From positions 15,586-79,585 of the forward strand of contig DASZDK010000063.1 in the NCBI GenBank assembly GCA_035942035.1: 64,000 bases of DNA. Direction: 5' to 3'. The stretch's first letter is position 1. Every line of letters starts with the position of its first letter. This DNA is from JAHWJR01 sp035942035 (GTDB taxonomy: Bacteria > Actinomycetota > Acidimicrobiia > Acidimicrobiales > CADCSY01). Below the pieces are notes generated by a model, which made no database searches, was not told the origin of the DNA, and was given only the letters and a program-made list of their open reading frames with translations. Shown here one piece after another: positions 32,966-41,262 of this stretch. A program made the position numbers and the translations under genes.

Positions 32966-34545
32966 TCGGAACACCCAGCGGCATCGCCGCCGAGGCAGCT
33001 CGCCGGCGCACCTTCGCCATCATCAGCCACCCCGACGCGGGCAAGACGACCCTGACCGAGAAGCTGTTGCTCTACGGGGGCGCGGTGGCCGAGGCCGGTG
33101 CGGTCAAGGCTCGCTCCGGTCGGCGCAAGGCCACCTCGGACTGGATGGCCCTCGAGCAGCAGCGGGGCATCTCGATCACGTCCACGGTGCTGCAGTTCTC
33201 CTACCGCGACCACGTCATCAACCTGCTCGACACCCCGGGTCACCGCGACTTCTCCGAGGACACCTACCGGGTGCTGGCCGCCGCCGACGCCGCCGTCATG
33301 GTTCTCGACGTGGCCAAGGGCGTCGAGGACCAGACCCGCAAGCTGTTCGAGGTGTGCCGGGCCCGGTCGTTGCCCACGCTGACCTTCCTCAACAAGTACG
33401 ACCGCCCCGGCCGAGAACCGCTCGAACTGCTCGACGAGGTCGAGGACCAGATCGGGCTGCGCCCCACGCCGGTCACCTGGCCGGTGGGCATCCCCGGCGA
33501 GTTCCGGGGCGTGATCGATCGTCGCAGTGGTGAGTTCACCCGCTTCGCCCGCACCGCCCGCGGCTCGACGGAGGCGCCCGAGGAGCTCATCGAGCGATCG
33601 CGGGCGGCGACGGAGGAGACCCCGTGGTGGGAGCCGGCCATGGAGGAGTGCGCCCTGCTCGACGCCGTGGGCGCCGATCCCGACCTGAAGTCGTTCCTGG
33701 CCGGCGAGTCGAGCCCCACCTTCGTGGGCTCGGCGCTGACTAACTTCGGGGTCCGCCACCTGCTCGACGCCCTGCTCGACATGGCGCCCGCCCCCGGGCC
33801 ACGCAACGACGTCCACGGCGAGCCCCGCCCCCTGGACAAACCCTTCTCCGGGTTCGTGTTCAAGGTGCAGGCCAACATGGACCCCGCCCACCGCGACCGG
33901 GTGGCCTTCGTGCGGGTGTGCTCGGGCCGCTTCGAGCGGGGCATGACGCTGACGCATGAGCCCAGCGGGCGGCCCTTTGCCACCAAGTACGCCACCTCGG
34001 TGTTCGGTTCCGAGCGCGACACCATCGACGAGGCCTACCCCGGCGACGTGATCGGGCTGGTCAACGCCACCGACCTCGGCATCGGCGACACCCTCCATCA
34101 GGCGGAGCCGGTGGCCTTCCCCCGCATCCCCACCTTCGCCCCCGAGCTGTTCGCCGTGGCCCGGGCCCGGGACACCTCCCGGTTCAAGCAGTTCCGCCGG
34201 GGCCTGGCCCAGCTCGCCGAGGAGGGCGTGGTCCAGGTGCTGCGAGACGAGGCCGCCGGCGACGTGGCGCCGGTGCTCGCCGCCGTGGGGCGGATGCAGT
34301 TCGAGGTCTTCGCCCACCGGCTGGAGCACGAGTTCGGCGCCGCCGTCGAGATCTCCCCCACCTCCGACAAGGTGGCACGTCGCACCGATGCCGCCACCGC
34401 CGAACATCTCCGGTCGACGTCGGGGGCCCGGGTGCTCACCCGCACCGACGGCGTGCTCCTCGCCTTGTTCACCAGCCCCCGCTGGCTCGAACGGGTCGAG
34501 GCAGACCATCCCGACTGGACCCTCGACCCCATCGTGGTGGACTGA
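32962..34545 (+). CDS. prfC: Peptide chain release factor 3
   Basis: 527 residues from GTG 32962. GTPase motifs: G1 SHPDAGKTTLTEK, G2 area QRGISITSTVLQF (RF3-type), G3 DTPGHRDFSEDTYR and G4 NKYDR. The RF3 C-domain has FGVRHLLDALLDMAP and FKQFRRGLAQLAEEGVVQV. It recycles RF1/RF2 from ribosomes. The long in-frame extension upstream has no family similarity. Confidence 0.95.
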   Translation: MIGTPSGIAAEAARRRTFAIISHPDAGKTTLTEKLLLYGGAVAEAGAVKARSGRRKATSDWMALEQQRGISITSTVLQFSYRDHVINLLDTPGHRDFSEDTYRVLAAADAAVMVLDVAKGVEDQTRKLFEVCRARSLPTLTFLNKYDRPGREPLELLDEVEDQIGLRPTPVTWPVGIPGEFRGVIDRRSGEFTRFARTARGSTEAPEELIERSRAATEETPWWEPAMEECALLDAVGADPDLKSFLAGESSPTFVGSALTNFGVRHLLDALLDMAPAPGPRNDVHGEPRPLDKPFSGFVFKVQANMDPAHRDRVAFVRVCSGRFERGMTLTHEPSGRPFATKYATSVFGSERDTIDEAYPGDVIGLVNATDLGIGDTLHQAEPVAFPRIPTFAPELFAVARARDTSRFKQFRRGLAQLAEEGVVQVLRDEAAGDVAPVLAAVGRMQFEVFAHRLEHEFGAAVEISPTSDKVARRTDAATAEHLRSTSGARVLTRTDGVLLALFTSPRWLERVEADHPDWTLDPIVVD

Positions 34546-34546
34546 C

Positions 34547-35149
34547 CTGCCGCACTACTTCGATCCCGAGCCGTCGGCGGCGTCCGATCGCCAGACGATC
34601 ACGCTGGCCCTTCCCGACGTCAACCTCGAGCTCACCACCGACCGCGGCGTGTTCTCCCGCACTGGCATCGACCCCGGGACCAAGCTGCTGCTGCTCGAGG
34701 GGCCGCCGCCGCCGGCCGAGGGCGACCTGCTCGACTTGGGCTGCGGCTACGGCCCCATCGCCCTCACGCTGGCCCGCCGGTCCCCCGCCGCAACCGTCTG
34801 GGCGGTCGACGTGAACCGCCGGGCCCTCGGTCTGGTCGAGGACAACGCCGCCGCCGCCGGCATCGAGAACGTGCGCCCCGCCGCTCCCGAGGACGTCCCG
34901 GCCGAGGTTCGCTTCGCCGCCATCTGGTCGAACCCACCGGTGCGCGTGGGCAAGGAGCAGATCCATGCCATGCTCCGCGCCTGGCTCCGCCGCTTGCAGC
35001 CGGACGGCACCGCCTGCCTGGTGGTGCACAAGCACCTGGGCGCCGACTCCCTGGCCCGCTGGCTGGCGGGCGAGGGGTTCGCCACCCGCCGACTGCGGTC
35101 CCGGATGGGCTACCGCCTGTTGGAGGCTCGACGGGAGACCACCGCATGA
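34547..35149 (+). CDS. Class I SAM methyltransferase, RsmC-like, CTG start
   Basis: 200 residues from CTG 34547, which directly follows the prfC TGA. The family N-terminus HYFDPEPSA is encoded at once after it and no ATG/GTG/TTG is available there. Motif I DLLDLGCGYGPIALTLA, then WAVDVNRRAL and the NPP motif IWSNPPVRVGK are clear. Small rRNA or general N-methyltransferase (MTS fold). Its TGA overlaps the ATG of the next gene (ATGA). Confidence 0.87.
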   Translation: MPHYFDPEPSAASDRQTITLALPDVNLELTTDRGVFSRTGIDPGTKLLLLEGPPPPAEGDLLDLGCGYGPIALTLARRSPAATVWAVDVNRRALGLVEDNAAAAGIENVRPAAPEDVPAEVRFAAIWSNPPVRVGKEQIHAMLRAWLRRLQPDGTACLVVHKHLGADSLARWLAGEGFATRRLRSRMGYRLLEARRETTA

Positions 35150-35700
35150 AAAACCTGGGAGACACCGACCTGAAGCGCCTGCACCGCCAGTGGCGGCGGC
35201 GGACCACCGGCCGCCTGGCCCTGCTGCTCGACTCGGTCCAGACGCCGTTCAACGTCGGCGCCATCGTTCGCATGGCGGCCGCCGAGCGGGTCGAGCACCT
35301 GTACGTGGCCGGCGCCTCCGCCGCACCCGACCATCCCCGCTCCCGCAAGACCTCGCTCGGCACCGAGCGGTCGGTGCCCTGGACCGGCTACGAGACCGCC
35401 GCCGCCGCCCTGGCCGCGGTGCGCGACGCCGACCTGTTCCTGCTCGGGATCGAGCTGGCCGACGGTGCCGTACCCCTCCACGAGGTGGCCCTCCCCGCCG
35501 ACGTCTGCCTGGCCCTCGGCCATGAGGACCGGGGGCTGTCGGCTCGCACCCTCGAGGCCTGCGACGCCGTGGCCTTCGTCCCCCAGCTCGGTCGGGGCGG
35601 GTCCCTCAACGTCGCCTCCGCCGCCGCCATCGCCATGTACGAGGTGCGGCGCCGGGAGTGGTCGTCGACGCCGGCCGACGAGGCCCCGGCGTCGCCCTAG
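35146..35700 (+). CDS. TrmH-family RNA methyltransferase
   Basis: 184 residues. SPOUT motifs: LDSVQTPFNVGAIVRMAAAE, CLALGHEDRGLS and FVPQLGRGGSLNVASAAAIAMYE. No N-terminal substrate-binding domain, so closest in layout to tRNA (Gm18-type) or TrmL-like enzymes. The stop codon TAG lies within the CTAG that was duplicated by the insertion sequence, so the element landed exactly at the end of this gene and left it intact. Confidence 0.93.
   Translation: MKNLGDTDLKRLHRQWRRRTTGRLALLLDSVQTPFNVGAIVRMAAAERVEHLYVAGASAAPDHPRSRKTSLGTERSVPWTGYETAAAALAAVRDADLFLLGIELADGAVPLHEVALPADVCLALGHEDRGLSARTLEACDAVAFVPQLGRGGSLNVASAAAIAMYEVRRREWSSTPADEAPASP
35697..35700. repeat. Left target-site duplication CTAG
   Basis: CTAG directly precedes the left terminal repeat and is matched by CTAG at 38326-38329. 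It contains the methyltransferase stop codon. Confidence 0.7.
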
Positions 35701-35717
35701 GAGGGTCCGGCGATTCG
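35701..35717 (+). repeat. Left terminal inverted repeat
   Basis: gagggtccggcgattcg; pairs with the repeat at 38309-38325, mismatching at three positions. The outer 8 bp are identical. Confidence 0.7.
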
Positions 35718-35876
35718 ACCGGTGAAAGTCGGCGGGATCACGGCCGGATGCTACGTCGACACCCGGACAGGCGGTGAGGACGCATGAGTAACGCCCGCAT
35801 GGCGTTTGCGGACGCGACAAGGCGCCGAGGGGCGCGCTTCACCCTCGGCGGTCCTACTGGTCGGGATAGAGCGGCG

Positions 35877-36995
35877 CTACGCCGCGAGCGGAACGGCGCG
35901 GGCTTTGGCCAGCGCCACGGCAAGCCGAGACAGGATCGTCAGGTCGGCGTGCAGCCGTACCCGCTCGATCCGACGCACCCGGAGGGGCAGCAGCGCCCAT
36001 TCGTGCTTCAACCGGCCGAAACCTCGCTCGACGCCACCACGGCTCCGGTAAAGGGCCTTCCAACGGGCCGTCTCCCGAGGGATGAGGGTGTGCAGCCGGT
36101 CAGCCTTGATCCACACGCTGGCCGGGGAGCACTCGCCAGAGGGGCAGCGGTACTTGGCCGCTCCACGCTTGGCGTCGGAACCGGCGGAGGTCCACCGGCC
36201 GTGCTCGCACGAAGGGGGCAGGTGCTAACCAGCCACGACCTTGCCGGTCATGCGGAGCGGTGCCACCGGTCGGACGTTGCGAGCCTCGCACGCTTCGTAG
36301 AACGAACCGGCGTCGTAGCCCTTGTCAGCGATGCAGACGGAAGGCGTGATCCCGTAGCCGGCCAGCTTGTCCGGCAGCGCCGGAACGACCGGGACCTTTG
36401 CGTCTCGCGCCGTGTGCGTCTCCCACGCCACCGGAAGGTCAGTGGCCGTGCAGACGGCAGCGTGGAGTTTGTAGCCGTAGAACCCTCCGCCCTTGCGGGT
36501 GGAGACGGCCGAACGGTGGCCCCACGACGCGTCGGGGTCAGAGAACCGCTCCCGCAGCTTTCCGCCCTTGCACACGAGCCGCTGGCCGTTGGCGTAGGCG
36601 GGAAGATCGGAGCCGTCGATGGCGACGTGCTCGCCGTACTCAGGCAACTCGACGTGCAGGGAGGCGATGACGGCTGCGATGCAGGTGTCCAGCGCACCCC
36701 TGTGCTCGCGCAGCTTGCGGGTGAAGCGGTAGCAGGCGTCAACCGAGGGAGCGCCACCGATGGCCTTGCGGAGCGCAGCGTGCTCGCCTACCAAACGAAC
36801 GGTGCGGGTCCACGTCGGCAGCACGTAGAGCGACTTCACCAGCGTCATGCCCACCATCGTGCGGATGGGGTAACCAGGGCGCCCGGTGCAGCGCGTCGCT
36901 TGAAGATCGGCGATGAGAGCGGCGACCTCCGGGCTACGGAAGCAGGCTCGCAAGCTGTTCGGCGTCGCGCCGAGGAGTACGGTGGCCTTGGCCAT
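35877..36995 (-). pseudogene. DDE transposase interrupted by an in-frame TAG
   Basis: Reading from ATG 36995, 256 codons run to a TAG at 36225-36227; the same frame continues without any further stop for another 115 codons to 35877. The N-part has DUF772-like GRPGYPIRTMVGMTLVKSLY and the first two catalytic Asp residues (HVAIDGSDLPAY, CIADKGYDAG). The part after the stop has a Cys-rich stretch (CEHG, YRCPSGEC) and the catalytic Glu in GGVERGFGRLKHEW, then LHADLTILSRLA. A sense codon (CAG, AAG or TGG-like) has become TAG, so the product lacks the Glu unless read through. IS5/IS1182-type. Confidence 0.88.
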
Positions 36996-37071
36996 GGAGG
37001 TGCAACTCCTTGGTCCAGACCCCGGGAGGTTGCCGCCTCGCCGGGGTCACTCCTTCGTTTAGGTCGTCCTA

Positions 37072-37090
37072 CCTCTCATACTACGAGAGG
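37072..37090. repeat. Short inverted repeat upstream of the transposase
   Basis: cctctc (37072-37077) and gagagg (37085-37090) around a 7-nt spacer, 77 bp upstream of the transposase start. It may be part of the transposase promoter or a protein site. Confidence 0.4.
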
Positions 37091-37144
37091 GGTGGGACAG
37101 TAATGAACCCGTTGCGCCCACCTATTGAAGCGAAATACCCCTCG

Positions 37145-37993
37145 TTACGCAGCTGGCTCGAAATCGCGGAGCAGTTGGGCGAACAGAGTACCAGCGGCAT
37201 CAAGGAACTCCACGGGGCCCCATACATACTCAGGCGGCATCCCCAACGCTGTGGGGGATTCCAGGATGACTTTCCCGGTGACTTGGATATTGAAGTCACA
37301 ATCGGGATGAGGGCCGGTGGGTACCACGAAGGCTCTCAATACTTCCACGTCCGGCTCCAGCACACGCAGGTCGCCGTTGATCTCCACGGAAACGAGCGAC
37401 CCGTCCGGCATTGGACGGCTACCGGGTTGGCAGTCGCGGTATGCGCTGAGGAGGTGCTGGTATGTGCTCTGATGAGCAACATCAGTGACAACATGCAAGA
37501 GTCGGTGTTTGTCGATGTTGGAAAACACGGTGAGGTCGAAGAACGCATTTCGTTCGCTCGGCCCACGCGGGTTGAACGGCTGGTCCCGTTTCAAGAAGGC
37601 CTTGTCCTCGGCGGTCATCTGCTGAGTGTGCCGGTGTCCTTCCCAATCGTGCTCACTCATGACCACCGGGAATTGGACCGAGCGAGCCAGTTTCTCGGCT
37701 GGCTCTCTGCCGTCGTTAAAACGAATGGCAAGCTGCCACGCCAAATGATCAACGACGCACCGGAGATTGTGGAGGGCATCTCCGAGGATGAGCGCCCAGT
37801 CCTCCGGTACTTCGGGGACTTCTTTGATGCGACAGACAACGGCTTGCTCCTCAGCGTCGTATTCACGCCAAACGGGGATACCGTCGGTGTAGGGCTTCCA
37901 TGCCTCAGCAATCTCACCACGCAGCCGGTCGGCATGGTGTTTCGCTCTAGCGAGCTTTGCCCAGCAGCTTGATAAGTCGAGTTGATAGGTCAC
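37145..37993 (-). CDS. Passenger gene: hypothetical protein, DALHNLRxxxDHLAWQ family
   Basis: 282 residues from GTG 37993, preceded by AAGGGG. The recognisable core is LGDALHNLRCVVDHLAWQLA, followed by SVQFPVVMSEHDW and FFDLTVFSNIDKHRLLHVV. I know this pattern from many uncharacterised bacterial proteins, often next to mobile DNA, but no function is assigned. The N-part (KLARAKHHADRLRGEI) is helical. GC is clearly lower than in the chromosome around it, with ordinary A/T-ending codons, which signals transfer. Any toxin or HEPN-like role is a guess. Confidence 0.75.
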   Translation of the reverse strand: MTYQLDLSSCWAKLARAKHHADRLRGEIAEAWKPYTDGIPVWREYDAEEQAVVCRIKEVPEVPEDWALILGDALHNLRCVVDHLAWQLAIRFNDGREPAEKLARSVQFPVVMSEHDWEGHRHTQQMTAEDKAFLKRDQPFNPRGPSERNAFFDLTVFSNIDKHRLLHVVTDVAHQSTYQHLLSAYRDCQPGSRPMPDGSLVSVEINGDLRVLEPDVEVLRAFVVPTGPHPDCDFNIQVTGKVILESPTALGMPPEYVWGPVEFLDAAGTLFAQLLRDFEPAA

Positions 37994-38308
37994 GATGCCC
38001 CTTACGCTTCCCTTTCGCGTCGGTCCCACAACGCAAAAGGGCCACCCGGCGAGGGGGGGCCCAAAGAGAAGGACGGCGCTGCTCTTGACAGCGTCTTCGA
38101 TCGGTCCGGGAGGCTCCCCGTGCCGGTCGGCTCCGGTGCTCACCCTGGCAGGGGTGGGCACCTTCGCGTTGGCGCGCGCGAGGCTACCGGTCGGAATGAC
38201 AAACGGTGTCGATTTTGTTATTCGCTGCCCCGTGGGGTAGCCGACCGGCAATCGTGAGGTACTGCCAACCCCGCTACCGGCGAACGGACGCCCCTACCTG
38301 CGCCGACG
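37994..38308. other. Non-coding right part of the insertion sequence
   Basis: 315 bp between the passenger gene start and the right terminal repeat. It should hold the passenger promoter (minus strand). A plus-strand TTGACA at ~38087 has no matching -10. The tract ctaccggtcgg (38189-38199) recurs inverted as gtagccgaccgg (38237-38248) with one base difference. No convincing ORF. Confidence 0.45.
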
Positions 38309-38325
38309 CGTTTCGCTGGACCCTC
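38309..38325 (-). repeat. Right terminal inverted repeat
   Basis: cgtttcgctggaccctc; complement of the left repeat except three positions. Confidence 0.7.
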
Positions 38326-38329
38326 CTAG
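38326..38329. repeat. Right target-site duplication CTAG
   Basis: Matches 35697-35700. It lies 21 bp from the azlD stop codon. Confidence 0.7.
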
Positions 38330-38350
38330 GCACCAGCACGGGCCCGGGCT

Positions 38351-38671
38351 TCACCCCCATACCGCTTCCAGGGCCACCAGCATCGCCATCCCGACCACCA
38401 GGGTCACCCCCACGTTGCGGGTGCGCCACGCCACCAGCGCCGCCACCACCCCGGCGAACAGTCGTGGCTGGAGCAGGTGCAGCTGCCCCTCGGGCCGAAC
38501 CAGCGCCGGCACGACGAGGGCGGCCAGCGCGGCCGGGGGGATCTGGCGCAGGAGGCGTGCCACACCGGGCGGCACGTGTGCCAGGCGGTGGGCGGCGGCG
38601 AGGAACGAGGCGCGCATGGCGTAGGTACCCACCCCGGACACCACGATGGCCAGCCACACCCCGCTACTCAC
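38351..38671 (-). CDS. azlD: AzlD-family branched-chain amino-acid transport subunit
   Basis: 106 residues from GTG 38671, overlapping the azlC stop by 8 nt. Three to four short hydrophobic helices (VWLAIVVSGVGTYAMRASFL, PPAALAALVVPALV, LFAGVVAALVAW, LVVGMAMLVALE). The motif TYAMRASFL is a family hallmark. Works with AzlC to export branched-chain amino acids or analogues. Confidence 0.88.
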   Translation of the reverse strand: MSSGVWLAIVVSGVGTYAMRASFLAAAHRLAHVPPGVARLLRQIPPAALAALVVPALVRPEGQLHLLQPRLFAGVVAALVAWRTRNVGVTLVVGMAMLVALEAVWG

Positions 38672-39386
38672 GGGCCGTCCGGTCGGGACGGTGCCCGGCG
38701 CGCTCCGCGAGTGCGTCGACGACCGCTCCCGAGGCGATGCCCAGTGCGGCACCGATCACGATGGACAGCGGCCCGGCGCCCAGCTGGGCGGCGGCGACGG
38801 CGCCTGCGCCCCCGATCACCGCCGCGGCCACGGCGGGGCGGGTGGTGACCAGCGGGACGAGCAGCACGAGGAAGACCAGCGGCACGGCGAAGTCGAGGGG
38901 GAGCTCCGCGGGGACGGCCCCGCCCAACACCACGCCGGCGATGGTGGCCGCTTGCCATGCCACCCACAGCACGACCGCGCCGCCCAGGTAGAAGGACAGG
39001 CGCGCCTCGGGGTTCCCGCCGCCGGCCCACCGGGCGATCGAGAGTGCATAGGCCTGGTCGGTCAGCAGGTAGGCGGCACCGAGGCGACGAGCGAGGCGCT
39101 CATGGCGCAGGTACGGCCCCAACGACGCCGAGTACAGCACCATGCGCAGGTTGATGGTCCACGCCACCAGGACGGCGGCGAGGGCGGAGCCGCCGTTGGC
39201 CAGCACCTCGGCGGCGGCGAGCTGCGAGGCGCCGGCGAACACGATGGTCGACAGGCCGAGCGCCGCCCATCCGCCGAGGCCCCCGGCGACCGGCGCGGCG
39301 CCGGCCACCAACCCGAAGGGCACGACACCGAGGAGCATCGGTGCCACGGCGACGGCCCCGGCACGGGCTTCGGACAACGACCACAT
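38664..39386 (-). CDS. azlC: AzlC-family branched-chain amino-acid exporter
   Basis: 240 residues from ATG 39386, about eight hydrophobic segments. Family motifs: APMLLGVVPFGLVAGAA, STIVFAGASQLAAAEVL, WTINLRMVLYSASLGPYL and LTDQAYALS. Large subunit of the AzlCD pair. 64 bp downstream of priA in the same direction. Confidence 0.93.
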   Translation of the reverse strand: MWSLSEARAGAVAVAPMLLGVVPFGLVAGAAPVAGGLGGWAALGLSTIVFAGASQLAAAEVLANGGSALAAVLVAWTINLRMVLYSASLGPYLRHERLARRLGAAYLLTDQAYALSIARWAGGGNPEARLSFYLGGAVVLWVAWQAATIAGVVLGGAVPAELPLDFAVPLVFLVLLVPLVTTRPAVAAAVIGGAGAVAAAQLGAGPLSIVIGAALGIASGAVVDALAERAGHRPDRTARE

Positions 39387-39450
39387 CCGACGATGATGGT
39401 GGTTCTCACCCCCGGGGGGCGCACCATTTCCGGGCCCGGCCGATGGTGCG

Positions 39451-41226
39451 TCAGATTCGCGGCGGGTCGACCGCCACCCGCAGTCGCCCGGGGGGCCGGG
39501 GAACGGCGGCCAGGGCATCGCACAGGCGGCGATGGTCGGGCGCCCGCACCAACCAGGAGCCCTCGGCCGGACCGAGGACCTCCACCTCCGGCTGCTCGCG
39601 GACCTGCTCGACGAACGCTGGCGCCGGTCCGCCCGAGACCACCGCCAACGCCGTCGTAGGCGGAAAGCGCAGCGCCTCCCGCCGCTCGGCCTCGGCCGCC
39701 GCCACCCGTGCCGGGTCGGCGTGCAGGGCCGCCTCCACCACTTCGTGGCGGGGCAGCCGGGTCTGCAGCACCAGGCGCCCCCCTTCCGACTTGCCGCCGA
39801 GGAGGCGGGCGGCCCGGGCCACCAGGGCCATGGCCTGCTCGGCCGCCCGATACCGGGGCGCCAGGAGCTCGGCATCCAGGTCGAGGAAGGCCACGACACC
39901 CGCAGAGGGGGCCCGGTGGAGCACGGCCTCGGTGCCGACCAGCACCCGTCCCTCGGTGCCTCCCCCGGTGTCACGGTCACCGGTGACCTCCTTCACCGGG
40001 GTGCCCGCCAGCCGCTCGAGGTCCTCCCGGGCCCGGCTCACCCCCGGGCGCAGCAGCCTGAGCCGGCCCGCCCCGCACGACAGGCAGCTGGACGGGCGGG
40101 CGGCGTCACAGCGCCGGCACACCAGCACCGCCTCCTCGTCGCCGACGGCCACCACCGCGCCACAGTCAGGGCACCGGGCCAGGTCGCCGCAGGCCCGGCA
40201 GGCCAGCATGGCAGCTCGTCCCTTGCGGTTGAGCACGCACACCGCCGGCCGGGTGCTGCCGGCGCCGGTGCTCGCACCGCCGGCCGCCGCCGCCCGCACC
40301 AGCCCCACCAGCCGGGGCGAGTACAGGTCCGCCCGCAGCGGCTCCTCCTTGCGCCGGTCGACCACCTCCACCACCGGCCATCCCGCCCGCTCCGCCGCCC
40401 GGGACGGGACCAGCTGCGGCGCCCAGGCCAGGGCCTCCAGCGAGGGGCAGGGCGAGACCCACACGCAGCGGGCGCCGGCGCGACGAGCCCGCTCAGCGGC
40501 GACGTCACGGGCGTTCCACGTCGGCTGCGACTCCTCCTGGTGGGCCTCGTCGTGCTCGTCGAGCACCACCACGGCGGCCAGGTCGACCGCCGGCGCCCAC
40601 GCCGCCGCCCGGGCGCCGACCACCACCCGCGCCCCGGCCGCCGCCGCCGCCCACTCCCCCGGCACCAGCGCCCTCGACACCCCGGTGCGCCGCAGCCGGC
40701 GGGCCAGATCGGCGGCCGCCGCCGTGGACGGCGCCACCACCAGGGTCGTCCCCCGCCGGGCGGCCTCGACCACCAGCGGAAGGACATCCGCCCCAGGCGG
40801 CAGGCGCAGCACCGAGCGGGGCAGCGCCAGCGCCTCGGCGGTCAGCTCATCGGCACCGGCGCCGCCTCCCGCCGGCGGCGCTGCGCGGGCGAGCGAGGGC
40901 AGTGCCCGTACCGCCCGCGGCGGCGAGGCGGTGCGCAGCAGGTGGGCCCGCCGGCCCGACCACCGCCACGCCGCCCACACCGCCAGCTCCAACAGCTCGG
41001 GCGCCGGCCCCCAGCCGGTGACCTTGGCCAGCGGCCGCAGCGCCACGCCCGCCGGGGGCGACACGTGGTCGGCCACCACCCAGCCCCGCACCCGCCGGCC
41101 GTGGAGCTGGACCCGCACCATGGTCCCCGCCCGCACGTGGTCGGCCATGCCCTCGGGGACGAGGTAGTCGAACTCCTTGTCGATGGCAGGGACGTCCGGG
41201 AGGACCCGGACGGCGCGGGCGGCCAG
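39451..41226 (-). CDS. priA: Primosomal protein N' (PriA), actinobacterial type, CTG start
   Basis: 591 residues from CTG 41226. The conserved N-terminus AVRVLPDVPAIDKEFDYLVPEG is partly upstream of the first ATG (41148), and the frame back to the metK stop has no ATG/GTG/TTG, so CTG is the best start. The zinc-binding Cys cluster CRACGDLARCPDCGAV...CRRCD...CLSCG is complete. The helicase Walker A is lost (RLPPGADVLPLVVEA where GxxGxGKT should be), as known for actinobacterial PriA, so it probably acts in replication restart without helicase activity. Confidence 0.9.
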   Translation of the reverse strand: MAARAVRVLPDVPAIDKEFDYLVPEGMADHVRAGTMVRVQLHGRRVRGWVVADHVSPPAGVALRPLAKVTGWGPAPELLELAVWAAWRWSGRRAHLLRTASPPRAVRALPSLARAAPPAGGGAGADELTAEALALPRSVLRLPPGADVLPLVVEAARRGTTLVVAPSTAAAADLARRLRRTGVSRALVPGEWAAAAAGARVVVGARAAAWAPAVDLAAVVVLDEHDEAHQEESQPTWNARDVAAERARRAGARCVWVSPCPSLEALAWAPQLVPSRAAERAGWPVVEVVDRRKEEPLRADLYSPRLVGLVRAAAAGGASTGAGSTRPAVCVLNRKGRAAMLACRACGDLARCPDCGAVVAVGDEEAVLVCRRCDAARPSSCLSCGAGRLRLLRPGVSRAREDLERLAGTPVKEVTGDRDTGGGTEGRVLVGTEAVLHRAPSAGVVAFLDLDAELLAPRYRAAEQAMALVARAARLLGGKSEGGRLVLQTRLPRHEVVEAALHADPARVAAAEAERREALRFPPTTALAVVSGGPAPAFVEQVREQPEVEVLGPAEGSWLVRAPDHRRLCDALAAVPRPPGRLRVAVDPPRI

Positions 41227-41262
41227 GGGGCTGGGGGTTGACGCCCGTCCGACCCGGCTGCC

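Larger units (their letters stand above)
35701..38325. mobile_element. IS5-like insertion sequence with a passenger gene
   Basis: A 2625-bp element defined by terminal inverted repeats (gagggtccggcgattcg at the left; its near complement at the right, 14 of 17 identical) and flanking CTAG duplications. IS5-group elements are known to duplicate YTAR-type 4-bp targets, which CTAG fits. It carries a transposase (35877-36995) and an unrelated gene (37145-37993), both minus strand. GC drops visibly inside, most strongly in the passenger. Before insertion the site would have read gccCTAGgca, between the convergent methyltransferase and azlD genes. Confidence 0.75.

Noticed and set aside
35784..37103. 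439-codon plus-strand ORF across the transposase
   Set aside because: Antisense to the transposase, whose DDE motifs settle the strand.
37010..37972. 320-codon plus-strand ORF opposite the passenger gene
   Set aside because: Tempting because it is lower GC and not Arg-rich, but the minus-strand frame carries the known DALHNLRxxxDHLAWQ pattern and a better ribosome site.
38087..38092. TTGACA as a plus-strand promoter
   Set aside because: No -10 element at suitable spacing and no plus-strand gene follows within the element.
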